Positions 33,637 to 42,813 are shown, numbered from the stretch's first letter. The stretch: 64,000 bases of DNA from Brevibacterium sp. ZH18 (GCF_022748595.1 NZ_JALDSX010000002.1:1-64000), one strand, 5' to 3'. The notes: generated from the letters alone by a model not told the origin. A program made the numbers and translations.

Positions 33637-35993
33637 CACGCACGACCACCCCGTTCCCCGCTGCCACGATCACCGGCTACCCCCGGATCGGGCCCAAGCG
33701 CGAGCAGAAGAAGGCCCTCGAAAGCTACTGGGCAGGGCGCATCGACGCCGACGAGTTCTCCCAGTCCGTCCACACTCTGCGCCTGAGCGCCTACCACCGG
33801 CTGCGGGAGCTGGGTCTGACCGAGGACTATGCGATCCCGGCCTCCTACAGCCACTACGACCACGTCCTCGACACTGCCCTGAGCGTCGGCCTCATCCCCT
33901 CAGAGACGACCGGCACGGATTTCGACCTGGACGAATACTTCGCTCTGGCCCGCGGCACATCAGATCGCTCACCGCTGGAGATGACCAAGTGGTTCGACAC
34001 GAACTACCACTACCTGGTGCCCGAGCTCGAGGACTCCACGACGTTCAAGGCCCACCCGCAGCATCTGCTCTCCCTCGTCTCCGAGGCCCGCGCCGCCGGG
34101 CACACGATCCGCCCGGTCCTCGTCGGCCCCGTCACCCTGCTGACCCTGGCCAAGACCGCACCGGGCACAACCACCTCGCCGCTCGAGCGTCTCGACGAGC
34201 TGACCACCGTCTACCTCGACGTCATCAGCGTCCTGGCCGCTGCCGGGGTCGACTGGGTCCAGCTCGACGAGCCTGCACTCGTGGCGGACTTCGACGAGTA
34301 CACCGATGACCAGCTCGCCGCGGCGGCCGCCCATGCCTACGCCACCCTGACCCGGGCGAGCACTCATCCGAAGATCCTGGTCACAGCCCCGTACGGGACA
34401 CTGAAAGCGGGGCTGCCGGCGCTCGCGCACTCGGGCATCGATGCCCTCAGCGTCGATGTCTCCGCAGCCACCCGCACGATCGATCCGAACTACGTGGCAC
34501 GGGTTGCCACCGAGGTGCCGACGTCGGTCCACCTCGTCGCCGGTGTCATCGACGGCCGCAACATCTGGGCCGATGATCTGCGCACGAGCCTCGAGGTGCT
34601 CGGGCAATTCAGCGCCTCGTCTTCAGCTAGGACCACCGCTGCCCTGAGCGTCTCCACGTCGACGTCTCTGCTCCACGTGCCCCACACCGTGGCGGCCGAG
34701 ACCGCGCTGCCCGTCGACGTCGCCTCGTGGCTGTCCTTCGCCGAGGAGAAGGTCACCGAGGTCGAAGCCCTGGCCACAGCCCTGACAGCGGGTCCGGAGG
34801 CCCGCCCAGAGGCATTCGCCCGGGCGGATCGGGCCAAGCGCACGCGTGCGCAGTCGACCCGCGTTCACAGCGCCGAGGTGGCCGCTCGGACTGCTGCCGC
34901 CTCCGGTCACGATGGCTACCGCACCTCTGTCGAGGCACGCCGTGCGGCTCAGTCTGGTCTCGACATTCCCGAGCTGCCCACGACGACGATCGGTTCGTTC
35001 CCGCAGACGACCGAGGTCCGTCGCGCTCGTGCCGATCACCGTGCCGGTCGTATCGACGACGCTGCCTATGATGCGGCGATGAAGGCCGAGATCGCACGTG
35101 TGGTCGAACTGCAGGAAGACCTGGGGCTCGACGTCATCGTCCATGGTGAGCCCGAGCGCAACGACATGGTCCAGTACTTCGCGGAGAACCTCGACGGGTT
35201 CGCCACCACGGACAGCGGATGGGTCCAGTCCTACGGTTCGCGCTGCACCCGTCCGCCGATCCTCTTCGGCGACGTTTCGCGCCCCGAGGCGATCACGGTC
35301 GAGTGGTCGAGGCACACGCAGACTCTGACGAAGCGCCCCGTCAAGGGCATGCTCACAGGACCGGTGACGATCCTCGCGTGGTCCTTCGTCCGTGACGATG
35401 TGCCTCTGGCGGAATCGGCCGATCAGATCGCGTTGGCCCTGGCCGATGAGGTCTCCGATCTCGAGGCCGCGGGCATCGACATCATCCAGGTCGATGAGCC
35501 AGCGCTGCGCGAGCTGCTGCCGCTGCGGGAGGCGAACCGAGCAGACTACCTGACGTGGTCGGTGCGATCGTTTCGTCTGGTCAATGCCGCAGTCGCCGAC
35601 GGCACGCAGATCCACACGCATCTGTGCTATTCGGAGTTCGGTCAGATCATCGAGGCCATCAACGCTCTCGATGCGGATGTCACGAGCATCGAGGCCGCCC
35701 GATCCCGCATGGAGGTCCTCGCCGATATCAGCGATGTCGACTTCGCCGGTGACATCGGTCCGGGAATCTACGACATCCACTCGCCGCGGGTGCCCTCGGT
35801 CGCCGAGCTCACCGAGCTCATCGAGGCGGCTCTGGCGAACGTGCCGGCCGAGCGGTTGTGGATCAACCCGGACTGCGGTCTCAAGACCCGCGGCTACGCC
35901 GAGGTGAAAGACGCGCTGGGCAACCTCGTCGCAGCGCGCAATGCGGTGCTGGATCGGGACTCGGCGTTCGCGACCACCTCTGTACCGGTCTGA
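33633..35993 (+). CDS. metE: Cobalamin-independent methionine synthase
   Basis: Transfers the methyl group of methyl-THF (polyglutamate) to homocysteine. The 786-residue protein has the duplicated barrels of MetE: N-terminal [19 protein letters not shown], and C-terminal catalytic/zinc motifs [22 protein letters not shown] and [10 protein letters not shown]. The start at 33633 forms an ATGA overlap with metF and has AAGGAA 9 bases upstream. No SAM or cobalamin riboswitch is evident before metF. Confidence 0.97.
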   Translation: MTRTTTPFPAATITGYPRIGPKREQKKALESYWAGRIDADEFSQSVHTLRLSAYHRLRELGLTEDYAIPASYSHYDHVLDTALSVGLIPSETTGTDFDLDEYFALARGTSDRSPLEMTKWFDTNYHYLVPELEDSTTFKAHPQHLLSLVSEARAAGHTIRPVLVGPVTLLTLAKTAPGTTTSPLERLDELTTVYLDVISVLAAAGVDWVQLDEPALVADFDEYTDDQLAAAAAHAYATLTRASTHPKILVTAPYGTLKAGLPALAHSGIDALSVDVSAATRTIDPNYVARVATEVPTSVHLVAGVIDGRNIWADDLRTSLEVLGQFSASSSARTTAALSVSTSTSLLHVPHTVAAETALPVDVASWLSFAEEKVTEVEALATALTAGPEARPEAFARADRAKRTRAQSTRVHSAEVAARTAAASGHDGYRTSVEARRAAQSGLDIPELPTTTIGSFPQTTEVRRARADHRAGRIDDAAYDAAMKAEIARVVELQEDLGLDVIVHGEPERNDMVQYFAENLDGFATTDSGWVQSYGSRCTRPPILFGDVSRPEAITVEWSRHTQTLTKRPVKGMLTGPVTILAWSFVRDDVPLAESADQIALALADEVSDLEAAGIDIIQVDEPALRELLPLREANRADYLTWSVRSFRLVNAAVADGTQIHTHLCYSEFGQIIEAINALDADVTSIEAARSRMEVLADISDVDFAGDIGPGIYDIHSPRVPSVAELTELIEAALANVPAERLWINPDCGLKTRGYAEVKDALGNLVAARNAVLDRDSAFATTSVPV

Positions 35994-36006
35994 GCCCGGC
36001 CGTTCG

Positions 36007-36921
36007 TCACGGCAGTTCGACCGGAATGTAGTAGATGCCCTTCGAATCCTCTTCGACGCTGACGCGGAGTCGGTCGTCGACGCTGACGAAGTCGTTGACC
36101 TTAATGGTCCCCTTCGAGCCGCTGAGCTCGCGCACGGCGAAGGCCGGGATGAGCCCCTGCCTGCCGTCGCTGTCGACGGCGAGAGCGTACTTCGGGCCCG
36201 TGGCTCGGACCTTGACGTCGATGATGTCCTCGGTCGCTGTGGGCAGCCCGGTGTCGGGTTCGGGGTTCGTCAGCGCGGAGAGTTCGACGGCCAGAGTGTC
36301 GGCCATATCGTCGACTGTGGCGAGCATGTTCGCCATGGCGCGGGCGAACTCTCCGTGCAGCTCACTGGGCTTCATAGCGGCGCCGGGCTTATACATGTCC
36401 TCATGGGTCAGTTCGCCCCAGGCGTCCTGAAGCCGAGTCTTGACTTGGATCTCAGCGAAGACCGGAGGCTCGGGATCGCAGGGGATCTCCAAGGTGACAT
36501 GGCAGGCTCGGTACCCGCTGGGCTTGGGCGGATCGACGTAGTTCTTCTGGTCGACGAGCACGAATGAGCCGAGCTGCCCGGGATCGCGCAGCGAGTCGAA
36601 CATCATCTTCTGGTCGCGCGGGGATTTGCACAGGACCTTGACTCCGACGATGTCGCGGATGTGATTCTCGACATCAGCCGCCGAGGTGATCGTGATGTCG
36701 GGATCTTCGGCGATCTTCTCGGACAGCTTCTTCAGAGTCCTGGCCGAATCCTTGATCCGGTGCCCGTCGACGTCGAGGCGGGAGATGTCCTTGTCCTTGA
36801 GCAGACCCTTCTGCTGCTGGGTCAGCCAGCGCTTGATCCGAGTCGCCGTGGCCTCCCACGTCGCAGACCTCGTCTCGTAGGCCTCTTGGACATATCGGCG
36901 CAGTGCTGAGTCCGCGTTCAC
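36007..36921 (-). CDS. RelA/SpoT-domain protein with an extra C-terminal beta domain
   Basis: Possible (p)ppGpp synthetase of the small alarmone synthetase class, 304 residues. The synthetase pattern is clear: HRIKDSARTLKKL, IRDIVGVKVLC, KPSGYRACHVTLE and the catalytic glutamate in AEIQVKTRLQDAWGELTHED. No HD hydrolase, TGS or ACT domain is present. In the strand after the G-loop, a lysine stands where an arginine is frequent (GVKVLC versus GIRVxC). Residues ~225-304 form an extra domain (VRATGPKYALAVDSDGRQ, KGTIKVNDFVSVDDRLRV) that may be an S1/OB-like fold. GTG start with AAAGGAG 6 bases upstream. Alternatively a toxic synthetase variant. Confidence 0.8.
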   Translation of the reverse strand: MNADSALRRYVQEAYETRSATWEATATRIKRWLTQQQKGLLKDKDISRLDVDGHRIKDSARTLKKLSEKIAEDPDITITSAADVENHIRDIVGVKVLCKSPRDQKMMFDSLRDPGQLGSFVLVDQKNYVDPPKPSGYRACHVTLEIPCDPEPPVFAEIQVKTRLQDAWGELTHEDMYKPGAAMKPSELHGEFARAMANMLATVDDMADTLAVELSALTNPEPDTGLPTATEDIIDVKVRATGPKYALAVDSDGRQGLIPAFAVRELSGSKGTIKVNDFVSVDDRLRVSVEEDSKGIYYIPVELP

Positions 36922-37010
36922 TCGGGTCTCCTTTGCTCACATGCGATCACGTGTCAGGTCCTCACGTTTCAGATCTGAGCCTACGTCCTCGCCGCCTGGC
37001 CGAAGAAGCG

Positions 37011-37075
37011 CAAAACGCCCCGTCCGCCTCTTCCCTTGCCCCGGCACGGGGAGGAAGCAGAGGCGGACGGGGCGT
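37011..37075 (-). terminator. Rho-independent terminator after the second ferredoxin-NADP reductase
   Basis: A perfect 16-bp GC-rich inverted repeat (37015-37030 and 37060-37075) is followed on the minus strand by TTTTG. It lies 13 bp beyond the reductase stop. Confidence 0.88.
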
Positions 37076-37087
37076 GCTGTGACGATG

Positions 37088-38506
37088 TCAGTGCCCGGAA
37101 GCGGGCTGGCCTGCTGTTTCGGCCTGCAGGTGGCTGCGAGCTTCGGCGAGCATGTGCTCACGCGTCGCGAGCTTCACCCGCTCACGGCCCTCCGCCTCTC
37201 CCAATGCCTTCTCGGCCGACTCCACACGGTGGTAGCCTTCCCAATCCACGAAGTCGACGCCTTTGGATTCAAGCAGTTCGACGATCGCTGCGTCATCCGG
37301 GTACACGGGATCGGTGAGCACACCGGCGGCGCGGTCATCGAGGATGTGCCCGATCGTCTCGAGCGCATCACCCTTCGTGTGACCGATGAGTCCGACCGGC
37401 CCACGCTTGATCCACCCAGTCGCGTACACGCCCTGAACAACGGCCGCGTCAGCGGCGGCCTTCTGGTCCACAGCGTCGACGACGCGACCTTCATGGTTCG
37501 GAATGACGCCCTTGGCATCGTCGAACGGCAGCTGCGGGAGCGCAGTACCCGCATAGCCGACGGCCCGGTAGACAGCGTCGAGTTCCCAGTCGACGAATGT
37601 TCCGGTGCCTTTGACACCGCCGGTGCCGTCGAGCTCCATCCGTTCCGTGCGCATCCCCGTCACCTTATCCTCGCCGAGGATGGCCACCGGTGCGTGGAGG
37701 AAGTGCAGATGCAGACGCCGCTTGGCCCCCACCGGTTCACGCATCGTGAAGTCCGTAAGCGTCTTCGCAACCTGCTTGGTCTGATTGCTCGACTCAATCG
37801 CAGCCAGCGACCCCTCATCGAACTCGAAGTCCTCGGGATAGACGATGACATCGACATCCTTGACATGACCCAGCTCCCGCAGCTCCAAAGGCGTGAACTT
37901 CGCCTGCGCAGGACCACGGCGTCCGAACACATGAACGTCGGTGACCTTCGACGACTTCAAACCTTCGTACACATGGTCCGGGATCTCGGTCGTATGCATG
38001 TCATCGGCCTGCTTCGCCAACACCCGGGCAACATCGAGGGCAACATTGCCATTGCCGATGACGGCAACCTTCTCAGCATCCAAAGGCCAAGTCTGCGCCA
38101 CATCCGGATGCGAGTCATACCAGTTGACGAAATCAGCAGCACCATACGAACCAGGCAGATCAACACCGGGCAGATTCAGCGAAGCATCAACAAAGCATCC
38201 AGTCGAGAAGATCACCGCATCATAGCGATCGGTCAGCTCTTCGAGCTTGATGTCGACGCCGTATTCGACATTCGAGAACAAGCGGATATCACCACGGTCG
38301 AGGACCTTGATGAGAGCATTGATGATGCCCTTGATGCGCGGGTGGTCCGGGGCCACGCCGTAGCGGACAAGACCGAACGGGGTCGGCAGCCGCTCAAAGA
38401 GGTCGATGCTGACCTCGAAATCACGCTCAGCCTTGGTCAGCAAGTCGGCAGCGTAGATCCCGGCAGGACCGGCACCCACAATAGCCACACGGAAGGGACG
38501 CGTCAT
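37088..38506 (-). CDS. Ferredoxin-NADP reductase, FprA type, second copy
   Basis: Same enzyme class as the sulfur-operon FprA: FAD motif VAIVGAGPAGIYAAD and NADP motif VIGNGNVALDVARVLAK, 472 residues. Differences from the first copy are concentrated in the first ~150 residues and the last ~180; from VTDVHVFGRRG to HAPVAILGED (about 90 residues) they are identical. Around 37950-38220 the DNA is visibly richer in A and T at third positions than its paralogue. It is monocistronic with its own promoter and terminator. The start at 38506 has GAGG 8 bases upstream; a GTG at 38512 is too close to it. It may serve another ferredoxin or a stress response. Confidence 0.94.
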   Translation of the reverse strand: MTRPFRVAIVGAGPAGIYAADLLTKAERDFEVSIDLFERLPTPFGLVRYGVAPDHPRIKGIINALIKVLDRGDIRLFSNVEYGVDIKLEELTDRYDAVIFSTGCFVDASLNLPGVDLPGSYGAADFVNWYDSHPDVAQTWPLDAEKVAVIGNGNVALDVARVLAKQADDMHTTEIPDHVYEGLKSSKVTDVHVFGRRGPAQAKFTPLELRELGHVKDVDVIVYPEDFEFDEGSLAAIESSNQTKQVAKTLTDFTMREPVGAKRRLHLHFLHAPVAILGEDKVTGMRTERMELDGTGGVKGTGTFVDWELDAVYRAVGYAGTALPQLPFDDAKGVIPNHEGRVVDAVDQKAAADAAVVQGVYATGWIKRGPVGLIGHTKGDALETIGHILDDRAAGVLTDPVYPDDAAIVELLESKGVDFVDWEGYHRVESAEKALGEAEGRERVKLATREHMLAEARSHLQAETAGQPASGH

Positions 38507-38521
38507 TCTCACACCTCTCTA

Positions 38522-38541
38522 GTCAGTCACTGACAATTGTA
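38522..38541 (-). promoter_or_regulatory. -10 box and overlapping palindrome before the second reductase gene
   Basis: TACAAT on the minus strand (38536-38541) is a good -10 box. Directly downstream, at the expected transcription start, GTCAGT-C-ACTGAC (38522-38534) is a perfect 6-1-6 palindrome. This position suits a repressor operator. The leader would be about 23 nt. Confidence 0.5.
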
Positions 38542-38645
38542 TCGGCAACATAGGTCCTCCTAACAAACACGTGACCAAACTCGCACCCCGACTGTCGGCT
38601 TCATCTCAGACATCAGCTGGAATCGCCAGCAACCTGTGTGTTACC

Positions 38646-38651
38646 TAGACT
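38646..38651 (+). promoter_or_regulatory. -10 box for the leaderless first rarD mRNA
   Basis: TAGACT followed by exactly 6 bases and the GTG start at 38658; no ribosome site. Confidence 0.65.
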
Positions 38652-38657
38652 CATCAC

Positions 38658-39578
38658 GTGAACGCCTCTGCACCTGATGAATCCGCCCTCCGCCGCGTCG
38701 GACTGGGATATGGGACCACCGCTTACATCATCTGGGGTCTCATCCCCCTCCTCTTCGCCGCTGCGGCTCCGACCGGTGCGTTCGAAATCGTCGCCCACCG
38801 GATCATCTGGTCGCTGATCTTCTGCGCCATCCTCCTCTACTTCGCCAAGGGCTTTGCCCGCACCTGGCTGGTGATGCGCTCGGGAAAGACCTTCTGGCTG
38901 CTGGCTCTGGCATCGGTGCTCATCGCTGTGAACTGGACGACCTACGTCTACGGCATCGAAACCGGCCGCCTCGTCGAGATCTCCCTCGGCTACTACCTCA
39001 ACCCGCTCATCTCGATCGGACTCGGTGTCATCCTCCTCAAGGAGAAGCTGCGCCCGCTGCAGTGGGCAGCGGTTGGCTTCGGAACGGTGGCCGTCATCGT
39101 CGTCGGCATCGGGATCGGCCGTTTTCCGTACTTGGCGTTCACTGTGGCACTCTCATTCGGCCTCTACGGGCTGGTGAAGAACAAAGTCGGCGGCAAGGTC
39201 GGAGCACTCGAGGGAATGACTGTCGAGACCGCCGTGCTCACCATTCCCAGCATCGCCTTCCTCGCCTATCTCACCTCTCAGGGAAGCGCCACCTTCATCG
39301 GCTTCGGGCCGTGGCACGTCATACTCCTCCTGGCGACAGGACCGCTGACTGCGATCCCGCTCATCCTCTTCGGTGCTGCCGCCAGGCGAATCCCCCTGTC
39401 CTGGGTGGGGATGCTGCAGTACATTGCGCCCACGATGCAGTTCATCCTCGGGGTCGCGCTCTTCGGCGAAACGATGTCGACGACCAGGTGGGTCGGGTTC
39501 CTCATCATCTGGATCGCCGTCATCCTGCTGTGCACGGACATGGTCCGCCAGAGCCAGAAACGACCGCGCCTGGGCTGA
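38658..39578 (+). CDS. rarD: RarD/EamA-family drug-metabolite transporter, copy 1
   Basis: Cytoplasmic-membrane carrier with about ten helices, 306 residues. It contains the RarD features GTTAYIIWGLIPLLF, AHRIIWSLIF and NWTTYVYGIETGRLVE...LGYYLNPL. Substrate unknown; RarD was named for chloramphenicol resistance but this is not demonstrated for most members. GTG start with a -10 box 6 bases upstream. A second copy lies 52 bp downstream in the same orientation. Confidence 0.9.
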   Translation: MNASAPDESALRRVGLGYGTTAYIIWGLIPLLFAAAAPTGAFEIVAHRIIWSLIFCAILLYFAKGFARTWLVMRSGKTFWLLALASVLIAVNWTTYVYGIETGRLVEISLGYYLNPLISIGLGVILLKEKLRPLQWAAVGFGTVAVIVVGIGIGRFPYLAFTVALSFGLYGLVKNKVGGKVGALEGMTVETAVLTIPSIAFLAYLTSQGSATFIGFGPWHVILLLATGPLTAIPLILFGAAARRIPLSWVGMLQYIAPTMQFILGVALFGETMSTTRWVGFLIIWIAVILLCTDMVRQSQKRPRLG

Positions 39579-39618
39579 GTCCCCTCCGGCCGGTGATCGG
39601 ACAGGATGTGGCGCTCAC

Positions 39619-39624
39619 TAGACT
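39619..39624 (+). promoter_or_regulatory. -10 box for the leaderless second rarD mRNA
   Basis: TAGACT with 6 bases before the GTG at 39631, the same arrangement as for the first copy. Confidence 0.65.
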
Positions 39625-39630
39625 CTGTGT

Positions 39631-40554
39631 GTGATCGCAGATTCAGCCCCCGATGAGAACGCCTTCCGCCGTTCCGGCCTGATCAACGGAGTGTCCGCCT
39701 ACCTGCTGTGGGGGCTCATTCCGCTGCTCTTCGCCGCGGCGGCGCCGACGGGTGCTCTCGAGCTCGTCTCGCATCGAGTCGTCTGGTCGCTGCTGTTCTG
39801 CGCGATCCTGTTGACATTCACCGGCGGTTTCAAGCGCACTTGGGCTGTCGTGCGGTCGGGGCGGACCTTCTGGATGCTCGCCCTCGCCTCGGTGCTCATC
39901 GCGATCAACTGGACGACGTTCATCTACGGAGTCGAGACGGGACGGCTCGTCGAGGTGTCTCTTGGCTACTATCTCAATCCGCTCATCTCGATCGGCTTGG
40001 GTGTGATCTTCCTCGGTGAGAAGCTGCGTCCGCTGCAGTGGACTGCTGTGGGATTCGGCCTCGTCGCCGTCGTCATCGTCGGAATCGGCCTCGGGCGGAT
40101 GCCCTATCTCTCCTTCACCGTCGCCATCTCGTTCGGCCTCTACGGACTCGTGAAGAACAAGGTCGGCAACCGTGTCGGAGCCCTTGAGGGCATGACGATC
40201 GAGAGTGCCGTGCTGTCCGTGCCCAGCCTGATCTTCCTCATCGTCCTCGGTGCACAGGGCCTGTCGACGTTCACGGGATTCGGAGCCGGCCACGTCGTCA
40301 TCATCCTCATCACGGGCCCGGCCACGGCGATCCCGCTTATCCTCTTCAGCGCTGCGGCGAGGAGGATTCCGCTGTCGTGGGTCGGGATGTTGCAGTACAT
40401 CACACCGACAATGCAGTTCATCACCGGCGTGTTCATCCTCGGTGAGATGATGTCGACGCCGAGGTGGATCGGCTTCTTCATCATCTGGATCGCCGTCGTC
40501 CTGCTGAGCATCGACATGATCCGGCAGAGCTGGAGACGGCCAGGCTTGGGCTGA
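39631..40554 (+). CDS. RarD/EamA-family drug-metabolite transporter, copy 2
   Basis: Tandem paralogue of the upstream rarD, 307 residues, similar along its whole length (about three-quarters identical by eye): INGVSAYLLWGLIPLLF, SHRVVWSLLF, NWTTFIYGVETGRLVE. The N-terminal ~18 residues and scattered loop positions differ most, so substrate range may have diverged. Independent leaderless promoter. It converges on the DUF318 permease gene 18 bp away. Confidence 0.9.
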   Translation: MIADSAPDENAFRRSGLINGVSAYLLWGLIPLLFAAAAPTGALELVSHRVVWSLLFCAILLTFTGGFKRTWAVVRSGRTFWMLALASVLIAINWTTFIYGVETGRLVEVSLGYYLNPLISIGLGVIFLGEKLRPLQWTAVGFGLVAVVIVGIGLGRMPYLSFTVAISFGLYGLVKNKVGNRVGALEGMTIESAVLSVPSLIFLIVLGAQGLSTFTGFGAGHVVIILITGPATAIPLILFSAAARRIPLSWVGMLQYITPTMQFITGVFILGEMMSTPRWIGFFIIWIAVVLLSIDMIRQSWRRPGLG

Positions 40555-40572
40555 AATGTCGCCGATTTTTCC

Positions 40573-41682
40573 TCAGCTCAGGACTGCAAGCACCACTCCA
40601 GCGACCACACCGCCGACGGCGACAGCGACTCCCATCGCCGTAGTCGTGCGCCATCCGAGCGACTTGCCGACCATGACCATCGACGGGATGCTCAGCGCGG
40701 GAAGCGCAATCAGCAGAGCTCCGGTGACGCCAGCGCCCACTCCGACAGCCGACAACGCGACGATGATGGGGATCTCTCCCCCGGTGGGGATCACCAGCAG
40801 AGTCCCCACAACCGCGGCGACGAGGACTGCGGCGGCTCCAAGCTGCGCTTCGATCCCATAGACCCCTGTCAGCCACGGACTGATGAGCCCGATGAGGAAG
40901 ACGAGGATGAGATGTTCGGGTACGAGGATGAGCGTGAAGCGAGAGAGCGACCGCGCGTAGCGGACGGGAAGGGACGACAGCCTCGGCGTCTCAGGTGTGT
41001 CGTTCGGGACCGCCTCGGTGCGGCCTGTGACCCACCGCCCGATGAGGGCGCTCGCACCGACGGCGATGAGGATCCCGATCACCACTCGTGTGAGTGCATA
41101 CTGCCACGGCAGGACGAGGACGAGGAAGATGACGACTGCAGGATTGAGCAGCGGGTTGCCGACCCAGTAGGCCAGGGCCGCACTGCGTCTGACACCCGAG
41201 CTGCGCAGTCCGGCCGCCACGGGAGCCGCACAGCACGTGCACATCATGGACGGCAGAGACAGAGCCGCGCCGACGAGTGACTGGCTGGTGTGGGTCCGGC
41301 GGTTCATCACGCGCAGCAGCCAATCGCGTGGCACCAATGCGTCGATGGCGGCGGCGACCAGCAGTGCCACCAGCAGAGCTTTCCACACGGCTGTGAAGTA
41401 GACGAGTGTGAAGTTCCAGGCTCCTGCCAGGGAGACGGTCTCCCCCGCGGCCGCGAACAGCGGACTGCCGTCCCAGATCGACGTCTGGCTCAGCGTCCAG
41501 GCCTTGTCCCAGTAGGGCATCCACTTCGACCAGCTGAGGCCGACGACGAGGAAGACGACGAGAACGCCGAGTCCGACCCAGTCGACAGTGGTCAGCCGTC
41601 TGCGAGTGTGAGTCTGCACAACACCTGGCGCCGCTTCGCTGGACACGGATCCCACCTCATTCTGCTCTGTCTGCACTGACAC
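40573..41682 (-). CDS. DUF318/ArsP-like permease
   Basis: Multi-pass membrane protein of 369 residues with two similar halves. The signature SLPSMMCTCCAAPVAAGLR followed by AYWVGNPLLNPAVV is that of the DUF318 permease family (PF03773), which includes ArsP organoarsenical exporters; the CTCC cysteines could bind arsenic or another soft metal. A second conserved-type segment is PTGGEIPIIVAL. The start at 41682 is a GTG, and a second in-frame GTG lies at 41676. No ars regulator is nearby, so the substrate is unknown. Confidence 0.83.
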   Translation of the reverse strand: MSVQTEQNEVGSVSSEAAPGVVQTHTRRRLTTVDWVGLGVLVVFLVVGLSWSKWMPYWDKAWTLSQTSIWDGSPLFAAAGETVSLAGAWNFTLVYFTAVWKALLVALLVAAAIDALVPRDWLLRVMNRRTHTSQSLVGAALSLPSMMCTCCAAPVAAGLRSSGVRRSAALAYWVGNPLLNPAVVIFLVLVLPWQYALTRVVIGILIAVGASALIGRWVTGRTEAVPNDTPETPRLSSLPVRYARSLSRFTLILVPEHLILVFLIGLISPWLTGVYGIEAQLGAAAVLVAAVVGTLLVIPTGGEIPIIVALSAVGVGAGVTGALLIALPALSIPSMVMVGKSLGWRTTTAMGVAVAVGGVVAGVVLAVLS

Positions 41683-41698
41683 TAGCCGTGACGACCGC

Positions 41699-41769
41699 GA
41701 TCACGCGCGCGTCTCGATCACGCGGTGCGTCTCGATCACGCGCTTGTCACTCGATCACGCGGTGCGCGA
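41699..41769. repeat. 17-19-bp tandem repeat over the polyprenyl synthase stop codon
   Basis: Four units starting GATCACGCG at 41699, 41716, 41734 and 41753. The last unit contains the synthase stop codon and final codons; the others lie beyond it toward the permease gene. Confidence 0.88.
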
Positions 41770-42813
41770 GACCACCGAATCAGCGAACGCGAACAGCGAC
41801 TCCTTGACCAGTCCCTCAGGGACAGGGTCCAGGGCGGCCTTCGCAGCCTCGGCCCACCGGCTCGCCTCGTCGCGGGCGCGGATCGTCACCGGGTGGGCGG
41901 CCAGAGCCGCCCGTGCAGCTTCGAGGGCGGCGTCGGAGGTCAGATCGGCGTCGAGGAGGCGCACCACCTCGGCGGCGGATTCGTCACCCTCAGCCGCAGC
42001 GGCGCGCACGTAGAGCACCGGCAGGGTCGGGACGCGTTCGCGCAGATCCGTGCCCGGGGTCTTGCCCGACATCGCCGAGGTTGTCGTGAGGTCGATGATG
42101 TCGTCGGCCAGCTGGAAGGCAATGCCGACACGTTCGCCGAAGAGCCGCACGGGCTCGGCCAGGGCCTGATCCGCACCGGAGAACATGACCCCGAACTGCG
42201 CCGAGGTGGCGATGAGCGATCCGGTCTTGTCCGCCAGTACCTGGATGTAGTGTTCGATCGGGTCGGCTCCTTCAGGAGCGCCCGCAAATTCGTTGAGCTG
42301 TCCGAGAACGAGGCGTTCGAAGGTATCCGCCTGGACTCTGACGGCATCTGGACCGAGCTTCGCGGTGACTCCCGATGCCTTCGAGAACAGCAGATCGCCG
42401 GTGAGGATCGCCACGGAATTGCCCCACACCTCGTGTGCGGCCGGAGCACCTCGGCGCACAGGAGCGTCGTCCATGACGTCGTCGTGGTAGAGCGAAGCCA
42501 GGTGGATGAGCTCGACGGCCACGGCCGCGTCGATGATCGCCTCGCAATGGGCGTCGCCGAGGCGGGCGGTGAGCAGCAGCAGATTGGGACGGGCACGTTT
42601 GCCGCCGGCTGCCAGCAGATGTTTGGACGCAGTGTCAGGCAGCTTGCGGGTCTGCTCGGTCACTTCGTAGAGCCGGCGCTCGACAGCTTCCAGCTGAGTG
42701 GAGATATCCGTCGCGAGCTGGGCATCGGCACCGATGAAAGTCGCCGGAGAGGCTAGGTGGCTCATGTCCTCGTCATTCGTCATAGTCGCTGGATCACTGG
42801 TGTGCTCAGGCAT
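41755..42813 (-). CDS. Polyprenyl diphosphate synthase (menaquinone side chain)
   Basis: Trans-isoprenyl diphosphate synthase, 352 residues. The first Asp-rich motif is DDVMDDAPVRRG and the second is QLADDIIDL; GGKRARP and the lysine of SKASG fit the family. Position next to menJ and menG mirrors grcC1 in mycobacteria, suggesting it makes the octa/nonaprenyl tail for MenA. The ATG at 42813 overlaps the menJ stop by 8 bases; MTNDED (42783) and MSHLA are later alternatives. Confidence 0.93.
   Translation of the reverse strand: MPEHTSDPATMTNDEDMSHLASPATFIGADAQLATDISTQLEAVERRLYEVTEQTRKLPDTASKHLLAAGGKRARPNLLLLTARLGDAHCEAIIDAAVAVELIHLASLYHDDVMDDAPVRRGAPAAHEVWGNSVAILTGDLLFSKASGVTAKLGPDAVRVQADTFERLVLGQLNEFAGAPEGADPIEHYIQVLADKTGSLIATSAQFGVMFSGADQALAEPVRLFGERVGIAFQLADDIIDLTTTSAMSGKTPGTDLRERVPTLPVLYVRAAAAEGDESAAEVVRLLDADLTSDAALEAARAALAAHPVTIRARDEASRWAEAAKAALDPVPEGLVKESLFAFADSVVSRTA

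Noticed and set aside
34623-35780. A 385-codon open frame on the minus strand
   Set aside because: Antisense to metE with no recognisable domain; the metE protein is unambiguous.
36941-38533. A 530-codon open frame on the plus strand
   Set aside because: Antisense shadow of the second ferredoxin-NADP reductase; the same shadow exists opposite the first copy.
38658-40554. RarD pair as one split or frameshifted gene
   Set aside because: Both are full length with about ten helices and separate start/promoter signals, so it is a tandem duplication.
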